DNA from: Allobosea sp.
GTDB lineage: Bacteria; Pseudomonadota; Alphaproteobacteria; Rhizobiales; Beijerinckiaceae
Assembly: GCA_024231975.1 (NCBI GenBank)
Contig: JAAEQB010000111.1
Span: forward strand, 219,754 to 283,753
DNA: 64,000 nt
Direction of reading: 5' to 3'
Shown here: positions 8,670 to 16,448 of the stretch, piece by piece
Layout: each line of letters begins with the position of its first letter
How positions within the stretch are numbered: the stretch's first letter is position 1
Notes under the pieces: generated by a model
Databases searched by the model: none
Seen by the model: only the letters and a program-made list of their open reading frames with translations
Told to the model about the DNA's origin: nothing
Translations under genes and position numbers: made by a program

Positions 8670-9893
8670 TCAGCGTGGTGGCCTCAGCTCCGGCCCGACG
8701 TGCTCCGGCCGCACGCCCATGCCGACCATGCGCGCCGGCAGCCGGCGCAGCAGCGGGAAATGTTGCAGCAACCTGAGCGGCCAGGGTGGCGCGATCGGCT
8801 TGTCGGCTGCCAGCAGCGGCGTGATCACCCGGTTCTGGATCGCGATCTGGGCAGCTTGCGTGACTTTGGCCGGCCATTCGCGCCGCTTCTGCACGGTGGC
8901 GAGATCGGCATCCGTCAACGCTTTCTCACGTAGCGGCTTGGCCAGCAGGTTGGCGGTGGCGACCGCGTCCTGGATCGCCAGGTTGATGCCGACGCCGCCG
9001 ATCGGCGACATCGCGTGGGCGGCATCGCCGATGCAGAGGAGGCCCGGCCGCCACCAGCGCTCCAGCCGGTCGACCGCGACCGAGAGCAGCTTGATGTCGT
9101 CCCAGGAGGCGAGTTCACCGCTGCGATCGGCCAGCTCCGGCGCGAGCGTGAGGAACCCGGCCTTGAAGGCATCGAGCCCGGCTGCTTGCAATCTTTCGAG
9201 CGAGCCCTTCGGGATGATGAAGGCGCATTGCCAGTAGTCGCCGCGATTGAGCCGGATGAAGAAGCGCCCGGCGGCGACCTGCCCGAAGGCCTGCGCCGGC
9301 TCGTCCGGCCGGCGGCTCAAGCGGAACCAGAGCACATCCATCGGCGCGCCGAGTTCGGTGACGGTGAAGCCCGCGGGGCCGCGGACATCGGACCGCCGCC
9401 CGTCCGCCGCGACGACGAGATCGGCACGAATCTCCAGCGGGCCATCGGGCCCCTCCGCGGTCAGGCCGGCGACGCGCCCGTTCTCCTCGACGAGCCCGGT
9501 GGCTTTCGTCTGCATCAGCAGCCGGAAATTCGGATAGGCCCGGCCGTGATCGGCGAGGAAATCGAGAAAATCCCATTGCGGCATGAAGGCGATGAACGGC
9601 GCCTTGACCGGCAGGTGGCTGAAATCGGCGACGGTGATGTCCTCAGCTCCGAAGCGGGCGACGATGTCGTCCTCCCGGACATGCGGCAGCTTGAGGAAAT
9701 CATCGAGCAGGCCGAGCTCGTGCATCACCTCCATGGTCGAGGGATGGATGGTGTCGCCGCGGAAGTCGCGCAGGAAATCGGCATGCTTCTCCAGCACGAT
9801 CACAGCGACCCCGGCGCGCGCCAGCAGGAAGCCGAGCATCATCCCGGCCGGGCCGCCGCCGGCGATGCAGCAGGTCGTGCTTTCCCGGCGCAT
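8670..9893 (-). CDS. FAD-dependent monooxygenase (PHBH/UbiH fold)
   Basis: A 407-residue flavoprotein. The dinucleotide-binding motif CCIAGGGPAGMMLGFLLARAG with VLEKH is at residues 8-36; DGRRSDVR (the DG motif) is near residue 165; GDAAHAMSPIGGVGINLAIQDA, contacting FAD ribityl, is near residue 285. These three motifs define class A flavin monooxygenases, which hydroxylate aromatic or quinone-like substrates with NAD(P)H and O2. The start of the downstream Bug-protein gene's neighbour is 13 bp away on the same strand, so the two may share a transcript. Substrate unknown. Confidence 0.85.
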   Translation of the reverse strand: MRRESTTCCIAGGGPAGMMLGFLLARAGVAVIVLEKHADFLRDFRGDTIHPSTMEVMHELGLLDDFLKLPHVREDDIVARFGAEDITVADFSHLPVKAPFIAFMPQWDFLDFLADHGRAYPNFRLLMQTKATGLVEENGRVAGLTAEGPDGPLEIRADLVVAADGRRSDVRGPAGFTVTELGAPMDVLWFRLSRRPDEPAQAFGQVAAGRFFIRLNRGDYWQCAFIIPKGSLERLQAAGLDAFKAGFLTLAPELADRSGELASWDDIKLLSVAVDRLERWWRPGLLCIGDAAHAMSPIGGVGINLAIQDAVATANLLAKPLREKALTDADLATVQKRREWPAKVTQAAQIAIQNRVITPLLAADKPIAPPWPLRLLQHFPLLRRLPARMVGMGVRPEHVGPELRPPR

Positions 9894-9906
9894 GCCTCTC
9901 CTCCGC

Positions 9907-10881
9907 TTATTCGGCCAGCTTGATCCCGGTCTTCGCCACCAGCTCGGTCAGGATCGCACGGTCACGGGCCATGAAGGTGCCGGTCTCCTGCGGGCTCCAG
10001 GCGACGGGCTCGATCACCAGCTCGCGATAGCGCGCGACGAGCTCGGCATCGGCCATCGCCACGTTGATTGCCGTGTTGAGGACGTGCAGCGTGCCCGGCT
10101 CGATGCCGGCCGGCGCGACGATCGAGGCCCAGCCGGGATAGATCAGATTAACGCCCTGTTCTTTCAGCGTCGGCAGGTCGGGCAATTGCGGCTGGCGCGC
10201 ATCGGTGGTGACGGCGAGCGCCTTCACCTTGCCGCCCTGGATGCTGCCGAGGCTGGCGGCGAGGCTGTCGATCATGACATGGACCTGGCCCGACATCAGG
10301 TCGGCCGCGGCGAGCCCGGCGCCGCGATAGGGCACATGCGCCAGCTTGAGCCCGGCCGCCTGCATGATCATCTCGAAGACGAGGTGATTGGTGCCGCCGA
10401 TCCCGGCCGAGGCGAAGTTGAGCTGCCCGGGCCGCTGCCTGGCATATGTGAGAAACTCGGCGAGCGAATTGACCGGCAAGGTGGGCGAGGCGTTCAGCAC
10501 CAGCGGAAACAGGCCGAGCATGCCGACCGGCGCGAAATCATAGGCAACGTCATAGGGCAGCTTCTGGCCGAGCGCCGGGGCGGCTGCGAAGCTCGCCGCG
10601 GTCGCGACCAGCAGCGTGTGCCCGTCGGCCGGCGCCTTGACCACGGCCTGCCCGGCGACGATGCCGTTGGCGCCCGGCCGGTTGTCGATGATCACCGACT
10701 GGCCGAGCTGCCGCGCCAGGGTCTCGCCGAGCCGGCGCGCCGCGATATCGGTGCCGCCCGCCGGCGCGAAGGGCACGACGAGCTGGATCGGCCGGTCGGG
10801 GAAGGCGGCGCGGGCGCTGCCGCTGCCGAGCGCGCTGGCGAGTCCGGCCAGCAGGACGGTGCGGCGATCGAGAGGGGGCAT
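9907..10881 (-). CDS. Bug-family (TctC-like) solute-binding protein
   Basis: A 324-residue secreted protein. The N terminus DRRTVLLAGLASALGSGSARA has a twin-arginine-like pattern and a signal cleavage region. The mature protein shows Bug motifs: PIQLVVPFAPAGGTDIAARR, VIIDNRPGANGIVAGQ, LNFASAGIGG and VPYRGAG. Such proteins bind carboxylates and related small molecules. The TctA/TctB membrane partners are absent. It is 13 bp upstream of the FAD monooxygenase on the same strand, which suggests uptake of an aromatic or carboxylic substrate for that enzyme. Confidence 0.88.
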   Translation of the reverse strand: MPPLDRRTVLLAGLASALGSGSARAAFPDRPIQLVVPFAPAGGTDIAARRLGETLARQLGQSVIIDNRPGANGIVAGQAVVKAPADGHTLLVATAASFAAAPALGQKLPYDVAYDFAPVGMLGLFPLVLNASPTLPVNSLAEFLTYARQRPGQLNFASAGIGGTNHLVFEMIMQAAGLKLAHVPYRGAGLAAADLMSGQVHVMIDSLAASLGSIQGGKVKALAVTTDARQPQLPDLPTLKEQGVNLIYPGWASIVAPAGIEPGTLHVLNTAINVAMADAELVARYRELVIEPVAWSPQETGTFMARDRAILTELVAKTGIKLAE

Positions 10882-10945
10882 CGGCCTTCTCCGGCGTGAG
10901 CGGGAGCGGCGAGATTAGCGATCGCGCGCCGCCGGGGAAGGGGCC

Positions 10946-11476
10946 TTACGTCCCCGGCCGGTTGATCGTCAGTTTCTGGAAGCCCTTGCCGGCCAGCACC
11001 GGCTTCTTCGCCGAGAGGATGCGCGAATTGATGCCCTGCCAGCCGATCTCGCCGGAGAGCCGGCCATATTCGATCTTCGGGCAGCGGTTCATGATCACCG
11101 TGACACCCATGGCTTCTGCTTTGGCCGCAGCCTCGTCATTGCGCACCGAGAGCTGCATCCAGATCACCTTGGGCAGCGGGCTCAAGCCGAGCGCCTCGTC
11201 GGTGATCGGGCCGGCGGCTTCCGAGTTGCGGAAGATCTCGACCATGTCGACCGGCTGCGGGATCTCCTTCAGCGAGCCGTAGACGGTCTTGCCCAGCAAA
11301 GTCTGGCCGGCGAGGCCGGGATTGACCGGGATCACGTCATAGCCGCGGTCGAGCAGGTATTTGGTGACGATCCAGCTCGGACGGGCCTCGTTGGCGGAGG
11401 CGCCGACCAGCGCGACGGTCTTCACCTCGCGCAGGATGCGGCGAATGAGCGCATCGTCGTAAGCATCGTGATTCAC
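10946..11476 (-). CDS. CoA-binding (YccU-type) protein
   Basis: A 176-residue cytosolic Rossmann-fold protein. TVALVGASANEARPSWIV and LLDRGYDVIPVNPGLAGQTLLGKTVYGSL match the CoA_binding_2 family, in which the glycine-rich loop binds CoA or a nucleotide. VIWMQLSVRNDEAAAKAEAMG and NRCPKIEYGRL are later signature segments. GTG 11476 (VNHDAYDD) fits the usual family N terminus; an ATG at 11527 is the alternative. Its neighbourhood with sulfur amino-acid and acyl-CoA genes is common in this order, but no precise role is established. Confidence 0.85.
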   Translation of the reverse strand: MNHDAYDDALIRRILREVKTVALVGASANEARPSWIVTKYLLDRGYDVIPVNPGLAGQTLLGKTVYGSLKEIPQPVDMVEIFRNSEAAGPITDEALGLSPLPKVIWMQLSVRNDEAAAKAEAMGVTVIMNRCPKIEYGRLSGEIGWQGINSRILSAKKPVLAGKGFQKLTINRPGT

Positions 11477-11631
11477 GGAGTCAAAATCCCAGCGAATTGA
11501 ACGAATTACCAGCTTTCCCTGAATCAATCGCGAAGCTGTGCGGAGGTCCGGAACTTAGCGTCGGCAAGCTGGTTCCCCATCTTGAAGAATGCGGGGCAAA
11601 TCCCGCTCTTCAGCACCAAGGAGGGCCTGCC

Positions 11632-12072
11632 ATGTGCGACTACAGTCTGCACCATGTTATGTCGACTCCTGCCAAGGTCGGCGATGTCTTGAAGACCACC
11701 AGCTTCCTCGGATCGAGCACCAGGGGCTTCTGCGCCGCTGGTGAGCCGAATGTCGCGGTTTGCGTGATGCCCGGCACGGAACTGGCGTTCTCGGCCGAGA
11801 TCGAATGCGACAGGGCGATCGGCTTCCTGCCGCATCGCCGGCTCGGGGCAACCCTGGCGCGCTTCCGCCAGGTCGATCTCGACAAGCCCTACGCCCATCA
11901 CGACGCGATCGAACTGCCGAATGGGCGGATCGAACTGCTGACAAACCTCTCGCAGGGCCAGACCGCGACCGTGCTGCAATTGCCAGCGGACGAGCAGGCG
12001 CAGCGGGCTGCGTCCGTCGAAGCCGAGCCTGCACCGGCAAGGCATGAGCCGATCCCTCTCTTCGGCATCTGA
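11632..12072 (+). CDS. conserved hypothetical protein (MCDYSLHHV type)
   Basis: A 146-residue soluble protein beginning MCDYSLHHVMSTPAKVGD, with STRGFCAAGEPNVAVCVMPGTELAF near residue 30 and NGRIELLTNLSQGQTATVLQLP near residue 110. I recall similar hypothetical proteins in Hyphomicrobiales, but no function. No signal peptide or membrane segment. ATG 11632 follows a strong AAGGAGG; a longer reading from 11497 lacks such a site. The stop precedes a 170-bp spacer. Confidence 0.7.
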   Translation: MCDYSLHHVMSTPAKVGDVLKTTSFLGSSTRGFCAAGEPNVAVCVMPGTELAFSAEIECDRAIGFLPHRRLGATLARFRQVDLDKPYAHHDAIELPNGRIELLTNLSQGQTATVLQLPADEQAQRAASVEAEPAPARHEPIPLFGI

Positions 12073-12242
12073 TCCGGCGGCAAGAGGCGGCTAGGCGTTC
12101 ATTTTCTCGGGCGGGCTCGTCATCGCTCCGCGAGCCTGCCCGGGCCGTGAGAGGTATAGCTGGTGCGATGGACGGGATTGACTTAAGGTAAGTTTATCCA
12201 ATACCTTCAATACACCCCAAGGTTGGTGTTTTGGAGGGGAAT

Positions 12243-12782
12243 GTGGCCATTTCGCTCGATTCGCTGGACGAAGCATTCCGCGTCAAGGTCGAAGCTTTAC
12301 TCGAAAGCTGCCTTAAGGATGGCGTAGTCATGCGGCCGTATTTCGGCCTGCGCAAGCCCGAGGAACAAGCCAGGCTATGGCGCCAGTCGCGGGCGATCGA
12401 GGAGATCCAGGCGGCAGAGCAGCGGTTGAGGCAATCCGGCGCCCCATTCCTCGCCGATGTGCTGGTCAGTGTCGGACCCCAGCATGGCCCTCATGTGACG
12501 AATGCGTTGCCCGGCCTCAGCTGGCATCAATGGGGCGAAGCCGTGGATTGCTTCTGGGCACTGAACGGGCAGGCCGAGTGGTCTCCCACCAAGATCGTCG
12601 ACGGCATCAACGGCTATCGCTTCTATGCCAATCGCGCCAAGAACATGGGCCTGGAAGCGGGCGGGCTGTGGCCGTCGTTCAAGGATTGGCCGCATGTCCA
12701 GTTGCGTGCGGCCGGTTCGCCGGTTTCTGCCGGCATGTCGATGGCTGAGATCGATACCCAGATGAAGCAGCGGTTCGGGTAG
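12243..12782 (+). CDS. M15-family peptidase (endolysin/VanY-like)
   Basis: A 179-residue protein with the zinc-peptidase motifs SWHQWGEAVD (H-x-x-G-x-A-x-D, zinc ligands His and Asp) and WPHVQL (third ligand). The SxxR-like segment FGLRKPEEQARLWRQ corresponds to the RxxxxQ helix of L-alanyl-D-glutamate or D-Ala-D-Ala peptidases. No signal peptide, so it resembles phage-type cytosolic endolysins. GTG 12243 follows GGAGG by five bases; an earlier TTG at 12231 overlaps that site and is unlikely. No other phage genes are near, so it is probably a domesticated peptidoglycan peptidase. Confidence 0.8.
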   Translation: MAISLDSLDEAFRVKVEALLESCLKDGVVMRPYFGLRKPEEQARLWRQSRAIEEIQAAEQRLRQSGAPFLADVLVSVGPQHGPHVTNALPGLSWHQWGEAVDCFWALNGQAEWSPTKIVDGINGYRFYANRAKNMGLEAGGLWPSFKDWPHVQLRAAGSPVSAGMSMAEIDTQMKQRFG

Positions 12783-12791
12783 TTCCGTCCG

Positions 12792-13595
12792 CTATTCGGT
12801 CCAGATCGGTGCCCGCTTCTCCATGAAGGCGCCGATGCCTTCCTCTGCATCGCGCGCCAGCATGTTCTCGACCATCACCGCCGAGGCGTGGTCATAGGCC
12901 GCCTTCAGCCCCATCTCGCGCTGCTCGTAGAAGGCGCGTTTGCCGACCTTGACCGTCGCCGCCGATTTCGAGGCGATGATCGCGGCGAGCCGCTTGGCTT
13001 CGTCAAGCGCTTTGCCTGCCGGAACGGCGCGGTTGACGAGGCCCATGCGAGCCGCCTCCTGCGCCGGCACCATCTCGCCGAGCAGCAGCATCTCCATCGC
13101 ATGCTTGGCCGAGAGATTGCGCGAGAGCGCCACCATCGGCGTCGAGCAGAACAGGCCGATATGGACGCCCGGCGTGCAGAAGCGCGCGGCTTCGCCGGCG
13201 ACGGCGAGATCGCAGCTCGCGACGAGCTGGCAGCCGGCGGCTGTCGCCGTGCCTTCGACGGCGGCGATCACGGGCTGGGGCAGGGCGGTGATCTGCTGCA
13301 TCATGCCTGAGCAGCGTCCGAGGATATCGGCGAAATAGGCGCGGCCGCGGTCGGAATCGGCCCGGCGCGCACTCATCTCCTTGAGGTCGTGCCCGGCCGA
13401 GAACACGGGGCCGGCGGCCGCCAGCACCACGGCGCGGATACTGCGGTCGCTCGCGATCGCTGCGAGCGTCTCCGACAGGGCGGCGAGCATCGCCTCGCTC
13501 AGCGGATTGCGCGCTTCGGGCCGGTTGAGGGTCAGGGTCGCGATGCCGTCGGCATCCTCGCGCAGCAGAATCTGCGCTCTGGCATGGGCGTTCAT
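12792..13595 (-). CDS. enoyl-CoA hydratase/isomerase family, ECHDC3-like
   Basis: A 267-residue crotonase-fold protein. Oxyanion-hole segments are FSAGHDLKEM and EGTATAAGCQLVASCDLAVA. The following GVHIGLFCSTPMVALSRNLSAKHAMEMLL closely matches the ECHDC3 subgroup rather than classical hydratases. The glutamates normally found in the PEI-x-LG and GGTQRL-flanking positions are not present, so hydratase activity is doubtful. C-terminal FMEKRAPIW is the family's usual end. Divergent from the thioesterase at 13690 (94 bp). Confidence 0.85.
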   Translation of the reverse strand: MNAHARAQILLREDADGIATLTLNRPEARNPLSEAMLAALSETLAAIASDRSIRAVVLAAAGPVFSAGHDLKEMSARRADSDRGRAYFADILGRCSGMMQQITALPQPVIAAVEGTATAAGCQLVASCDLAVAGEAARFCTPGVHIGLFCSTPMVALSRNLSAKHAMEMLLLGEMVPAQEAARMGLVNRAVPAGKALDEAKRLAAIIASKSAATVKVGKRAFYEQREMGLKAAYDHASAVMVENMLARDAEEGIGAFMEKRAPIWTE

Positions 13596-13689
13596 GGCGA
13601 TCGGCCTTTCGCTGTTTGTCCTATTGTCGGAAGGCCGGGCGCGTGCTGCAAGGGGACTGACGTCCGATCAGACCTTGGCTTTCCGCACG

Positions 13690-14118
13690 ATGACGACCCG
13701 CATGAGCGCCGCCGAGATCGAGGCCTATCTCGATCAGGTCTTCCCGCAGCTCCACTATGGCGGCCGCACCTATTTCGTCGAGGAAGTCGGCCCCCTCACG
13801 GCCCGCATGCGCTGCGACTATCATGAGAAGCATCTGCGGCCGGGTGGCACCATCTCCGGCCCGACCATGATGGCGCTCGCCGATCTTGCGCTCTACGTCG
13901 CGATCCTCGCCCAGATCGGCCCGGTCGCGCTCGCGGTGACGACGAGCCTCAACTACAATTTCCTGCGAAAGCCGGGGCAGGCGGCGCTGATCGGCGAGGC
14001 GAAGCTGCTCAAGCTCGGCAAGCGCCTCGCTGTCGGTGAGGTCTGCCTTTATTCGCAGGGCGACGCCGAGATGGTCTGCCATGCCACGGGGACCTATTCG
14101 ATCCCGGCTGAGAGATAA
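13690..14118 (+). CDS. PaaI-family hotdog-fold thioesterase
   Basis: A 142-residue protein with the hotdog motif HLRPGGTISGPTMMALADLALYVAI, the PaaI/4HBT-type HGG-like active-site loop followed by the central helix, and LNYNFLRKPGQ in the second half. These enzymes hydrolyse acyl-CoA thioesters in the cytosol. Starts at 13690 (MTTRMSAAE) or 13702 are both possible. It lies upstream of rplM but is separated from it by a strong promoter, so it is not part of the ribosomal operon. Confidence 0.85.
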   Translation: MTTRMSAAEIEAYLDQVFPQLHYGGRTYFVEEVGPLTARMRCDYHEKHLRPGGTISGPTMMALADLALYVAILAQIGPVALAVTTSLNYNFLRKPGQAALIGEAKLLKLGKRLAVGEVCLYSQGDAEMVCHATGTYSIPAER

Positions 14119-14195
14119 TTGCGGTATCTGGATACCGTTTGATGCATTGCGCTGAAAACAATGCGTTTTTCAACAAGATCGGGTATTTTCTCCGC

Positions 14196-14224
14196 TTGAC
14201 ATCGCTTGGGTAGCCGCCTATCCA
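14196..14224 (+). promoter_or_regulatory. sigma70-type promoter of rplM-rpsI
   Basis: TTGACA at 14196-14201, a 17-bp spacer, then TATCCA at 14219-14224, a strong housekeeping promoter. Predicted start of transcription is near 14231, about 60 bases before the rplM start codon. Confidence 0.75.
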
Positions 14225-14235
14225 GCGCCCACACC

Positions 14236-14267
14236 GCCGCCGGCCTGCCGGCGGCTTGTCCTTTTTT
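14236..14267 (+). promoter_or_regulatory. terminator-like hairpin in the rplM leader
   Basis: GCCGCCG-GCCTGC-CGGCGGC at 14236-14255 followed by TTGTCC and TTTTTT lies only a few bases after the predicted start site and before the rplM ribosome binding region. It could stabilise the mRNA 5' end, attenuate, or be bound by ribosomal protein L13. It could also terminate leftover transcription from the thioesterase gene. Confidence 0.5.
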
Positions 14268-14289
14268 CAAGCAGCCGAAGGGTGCCGCG

Positions 14290-14751
14290 ATGAAGACCAT
14301 CTCGCTCAAGCCCGCCGATGTCGAGAAGAAGTGGGTTGTGATCGACGCCTCCGGGCTCGTCGTCGGCCGTCTCGCCTCCCTGGTGGCGATGCGTCTGCGC
14401 GGCAAGCACAAGGCCGCCTACACCCCGCATGTCGACTGCGGCGACAACATCATCGTCATCAACGCCGAGAAGGTGGTGCTGACCGGTCGCAAGCGCGACC
14501 AGAAGGTCTACTACCACCACACCGGTTTCCCGGGTGGCATCAAGGAGCGTTCCGCCAAGTTCCTGCTGGATGGCCGCTTCCCCGAGCGCGTCGTCGAGAA
14601 GGCTGTCGAGCGCATGCTGCCGCGCGGCCCGCTCTTCCGCCAGATCCTCGGCAATCTGCGCGTTTACAAGGGCTCGGAGCATCCGCACGCCGCCCAGTCG
14701 CCTGAGGCGCTCGACGTCGCGGCGCTCAACCGCAAGAACGCGAGGGTCTGA
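14290..14751 (+). CDS. rplM: 50S ribosomal protein L13
   Basis: A 153-residue protein with typical L13 segments: WVVIDASGLVVGRLAS at the start, GDNIIVINAEKVVLTGRK in the centre and ERMLPRGPLFRQILGNLRVYKGSEHPH at the end. It is an early-assembling large-subunit protein binding 23S rRNA. ATG 14290 gives the standard alphaproteobacterial length; earlier frame extension runs through the leader hairpin. Two bases separate it from rpsI, the conserved bacterial pair. Confidence 0.98.
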   Translation: MKTISLKPADVEKKWVVIDASGLVVGRLASLVAMRLRGKHKAAYTPHVDCGDNIIVINAEKVVLTGRKRDQKVYYHHTGFPGGIKERSAKFLLDGRFPERVVEKAVERMLPRGPLFRQILGNLRVYKGSEHPHAAQSPEALDVAALNRKNARV

Positions 14752-14753
14752 CC

Positions 14754-15233
14754 ATGGCTGAGGTTCTCCAGTCTCTCGAGCAGCTCGGTCAGGTCGCCAA
14801 GGGCGTCCAGCCCGAGGCTCCCGTCCACGTCAAGAAGGTCGACGCGCAGGGCCGCGCCTATGCCACCGGCAAGCGCAAGAACGCCATCGCCCGTGTCTGG
14901 ATCAAGCCGGGCTCCGGCAAGATCACGGTCAACACCCGTGACCAGGAAGTCTACTTCGCCCGTCCGGTGCTGCGCCTGATCCTGCAGCAGCCCCTGATGC
15001 TGGTCGATCGCATGACCCAGTACGACGTCGTCGTCACGGTCAAGGGCGGCGGCCTCTCCGGCCAGGCCGGCGCGGTCCGTCACGGCATCTCCAAGGCGCT
15101 GACCCACTATGAGCCGGAGCTGCGCAGCCCGCTCAAGAAGGAAGGCTTCCTGACCCGCGACTCGCGCGTGGTCGAGCGCAAGAAGTTCGGCAAGGCCAAG
15201 GCCCGCCGCAGCTTCCAGTTCTCGAAGCGCTGA
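14754..15233 (+). CDS. rpsI: 30S ribosomal protein S9
   Basis: A 159-residue protein. The S9 core (YATGKRKNAIARVWIKPG, GGGLSGQAGAVRHGISKAL and the basic C-terminal tail ending FQFSKR) is intact. The 35-residue N-terminal extension before ATGKRK is usual in alphaproteobacteria. The tail reaches the P-site tRNA. A diverged partial copy of its last third lies at 37319-37453. Confidence 0.98.
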   Translation: MAEVLQSLEQLGQVAKGVQPEAPVHVKKVDAQGRAYATGKRKNAIARVWIKPGSGKITVNTRDQEVYFARPVLRLILQQPLMLVDRMTQYDVVVTVKGGGLSGQAGAVRHGISKALTHYEPELRSPLKKEGFLTRDSRVVERKKFGKAKARRSFQFSKR

Positions 15234-15257
15234 TCGGCATCAAAACCGATTGTTTGC

Positions 15258-15289
15258 AGGGGTTGGCAGAAATGCCAACCCCTTTTTTT
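15258..15289 (+). terminator. intrinsic terminator of rplM-rpsI
   Basis: AGGGGTTGGCA and TGCCAACCCCT form an 11-bp stem with a GAAA loop, followed by seven T residues, 25 bp after the rpsI stop. Confidence 0.95.
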
Positions 15290-15304
15290 ATTGAAGAATT
15301 GCCG

Positions 15305-15436
15305 TTAGCGCTTTGTTTTTCTTGAGAGGTCGGCGAGCCACGCTTCCTGGTCTGGCCTATCGATGAGATGATCCTGATGCCGGCTGAGATCGCGTGAGCC
15401 TGCCCTGACACCGGTGTTCGCGACGAAAGGGCTCAC
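15305..15436 (-). CDS. possible 43-aa protein coupled to the LysR gene
   Basis: The LysR stop codon sits in GGGTGAG, where a GTG at 15436 overlaps the TGA and opens a 43-codon frame ending at TAA 15305. The predicted product begins VSPFVANTGVRAG and ends LADLSRKTKR, with several Asp/Arg/His residues and no membrane segment. The overlapping start and protein-like composition are suggestive, but the frame is short and there is no separate ribosome binding site. Confidence 0.28.
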   Translation of the reverse strand: MSPFVANTGVRAGSRDLSRHQDHLIDRPDQEAWLADLSRKTKR

Positions 15437-16332
15437 CCTTCGGCTGATGCTGATGCCGTCGCCTGCGCGATCGCCAGGAAGCGGCGCAGGACCGGCGTCT
15501 CACGCTCGAGCGACCAGGCCGCGACGAGCTCGGCGACCGGGGCGTCCTTGTCCCGCAGCGGCCGGTAGACCACGCCTTCGAGATCGAGCCGCGAGACCGA
15601 CTGCGGCACCAGCGCGACCCCGATGCCGCCGCCGACCAGCCCGATGATGGTGTGGAGCTGGTTGACCTCCTGCGCGACCTCGGGCTCGAAGCCCGCACGT
15701 CTGAAGGCGGCGCGGAAACGGCCCTCGACATAGCGCCGCTTGCGCGCCGGCGTGACGATGAAGCGCTCGTGGCGCAGCGCCGACAGGGCGACGGCTTCCT
15801 GCTGCGCCAGCGGATGGCCTGCCGGCAGGGCGACGAGATAGTGCTCCCGCAGCAATGGCAGCCTGCCGAAGGTGGGCTCGTTGAACATCGGCCTGAGCAG
15901 GCCGACATCGATCCGGCCCGAGCGCAATGCCTCGACCTGCTCTTCGGTGACCATCTCCTGCAGAACGAGGGAGACCTCCGGCAATTCGCGGCTGAGCCGG
16001 GAGACCAGCCGCGGCAGCACGTTGAAGGGCGAGGCTTCGACGAAGCCGATGGTCAGGCGGCCGATCTGGCCTTTAGCTGCCCGCCGGGCGCCCATGGTCG
16101 CCAGCTCGAACTGGCGCAGGATCGCGAGCGCATCGGTGAGGAAGGCGCGACCGGCATCGGTCAGGGAGACGCGGCGCTTGGTCCGCTCGAACAGCCTGAC
16201 CGCGAGCGTTTCCTCCAGCCTGGCGATCTGCTGGCTGAGCGCCGGCTGGGTCACGCCGAGGCGTCCCGCCGCCCGGACGAAATGGAGTTCCTCCGCCAGG
16301 GTGACGAAGGAGAACAGCTGTCTCTGGTCCAT
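15433..16332 (-). CDS. LysR-family transcriptional regulator
   Basis: A 299-residue regulator. Residues 1-60 form the winged HTH (MDQRQLFSFVTLAEELHFVRAAGRLGVTQPALSQQI), followed by a linker helix and the two-lobe effector domain (GRLTIGFVEAS, VGLLRPMF, GGGIGVALVP). The sequence resembles the BenM/CatR-like group. CCGGAGATC precedes ATG 16332; an earlier in-frame ATG would add seven residues. It is divergent from the Bug protein and sulfatase genes (116 bp), which it probably controls. A possible TTA-N10-TAA site lies in the shared spacer near 16355. Confidence 0.88.
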   Translation of the reverse strand: MDQRQLFSFVTLAEELHFVRAAGRLGVTQPALSQQIARLEETLAVRLFERTKRRVSLTDAGRAFLTDALAILRQFELATMGARRAAKGQIGRLTIGFVEASPFNVLPRLVSRLSRELPEVSLVLQEMVTEEQVEALRSGRIDVGLLRPMFNEPTFGRLPLLREHYLVALPAGHPLAQQEAVALSALRHERFIVTPARKRRYVEGRFRAAFRRAGFEPEVAQEVNQLHTIIGLVGGGIGVALVPQSVSRLDLEGVVYRPLRDKDAPVAELVAAWSLERETPVLRRFLAIAQATASASAEG

Positions 16333-16448
16333 GCGATCTCCGGAGAAAATCACTTATAAGCAAAACTAATTTCTCGATGGCTTTCCAGTCGCGGATTTTC
16401 AGGTTCGAGCGGGCGGAAGCAATGCCTGCCTTGCGGGAGGATCGAGCG

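Noticed and set aside
8599..8670. A SAM-II riboswitch before metY
   Set aside because: The GATTTAAC string that recalls SAM-II occurs only on the strand opposite to metY, and the required pseudoknot tail is absent on the metY strand.
12243..12782. A prophage endolysin module
   Set aside because: The M15 peptidase resembles endolysins, but no holin, portal, tail or integrase gene is near; a chromosomal peptidase is simpler.
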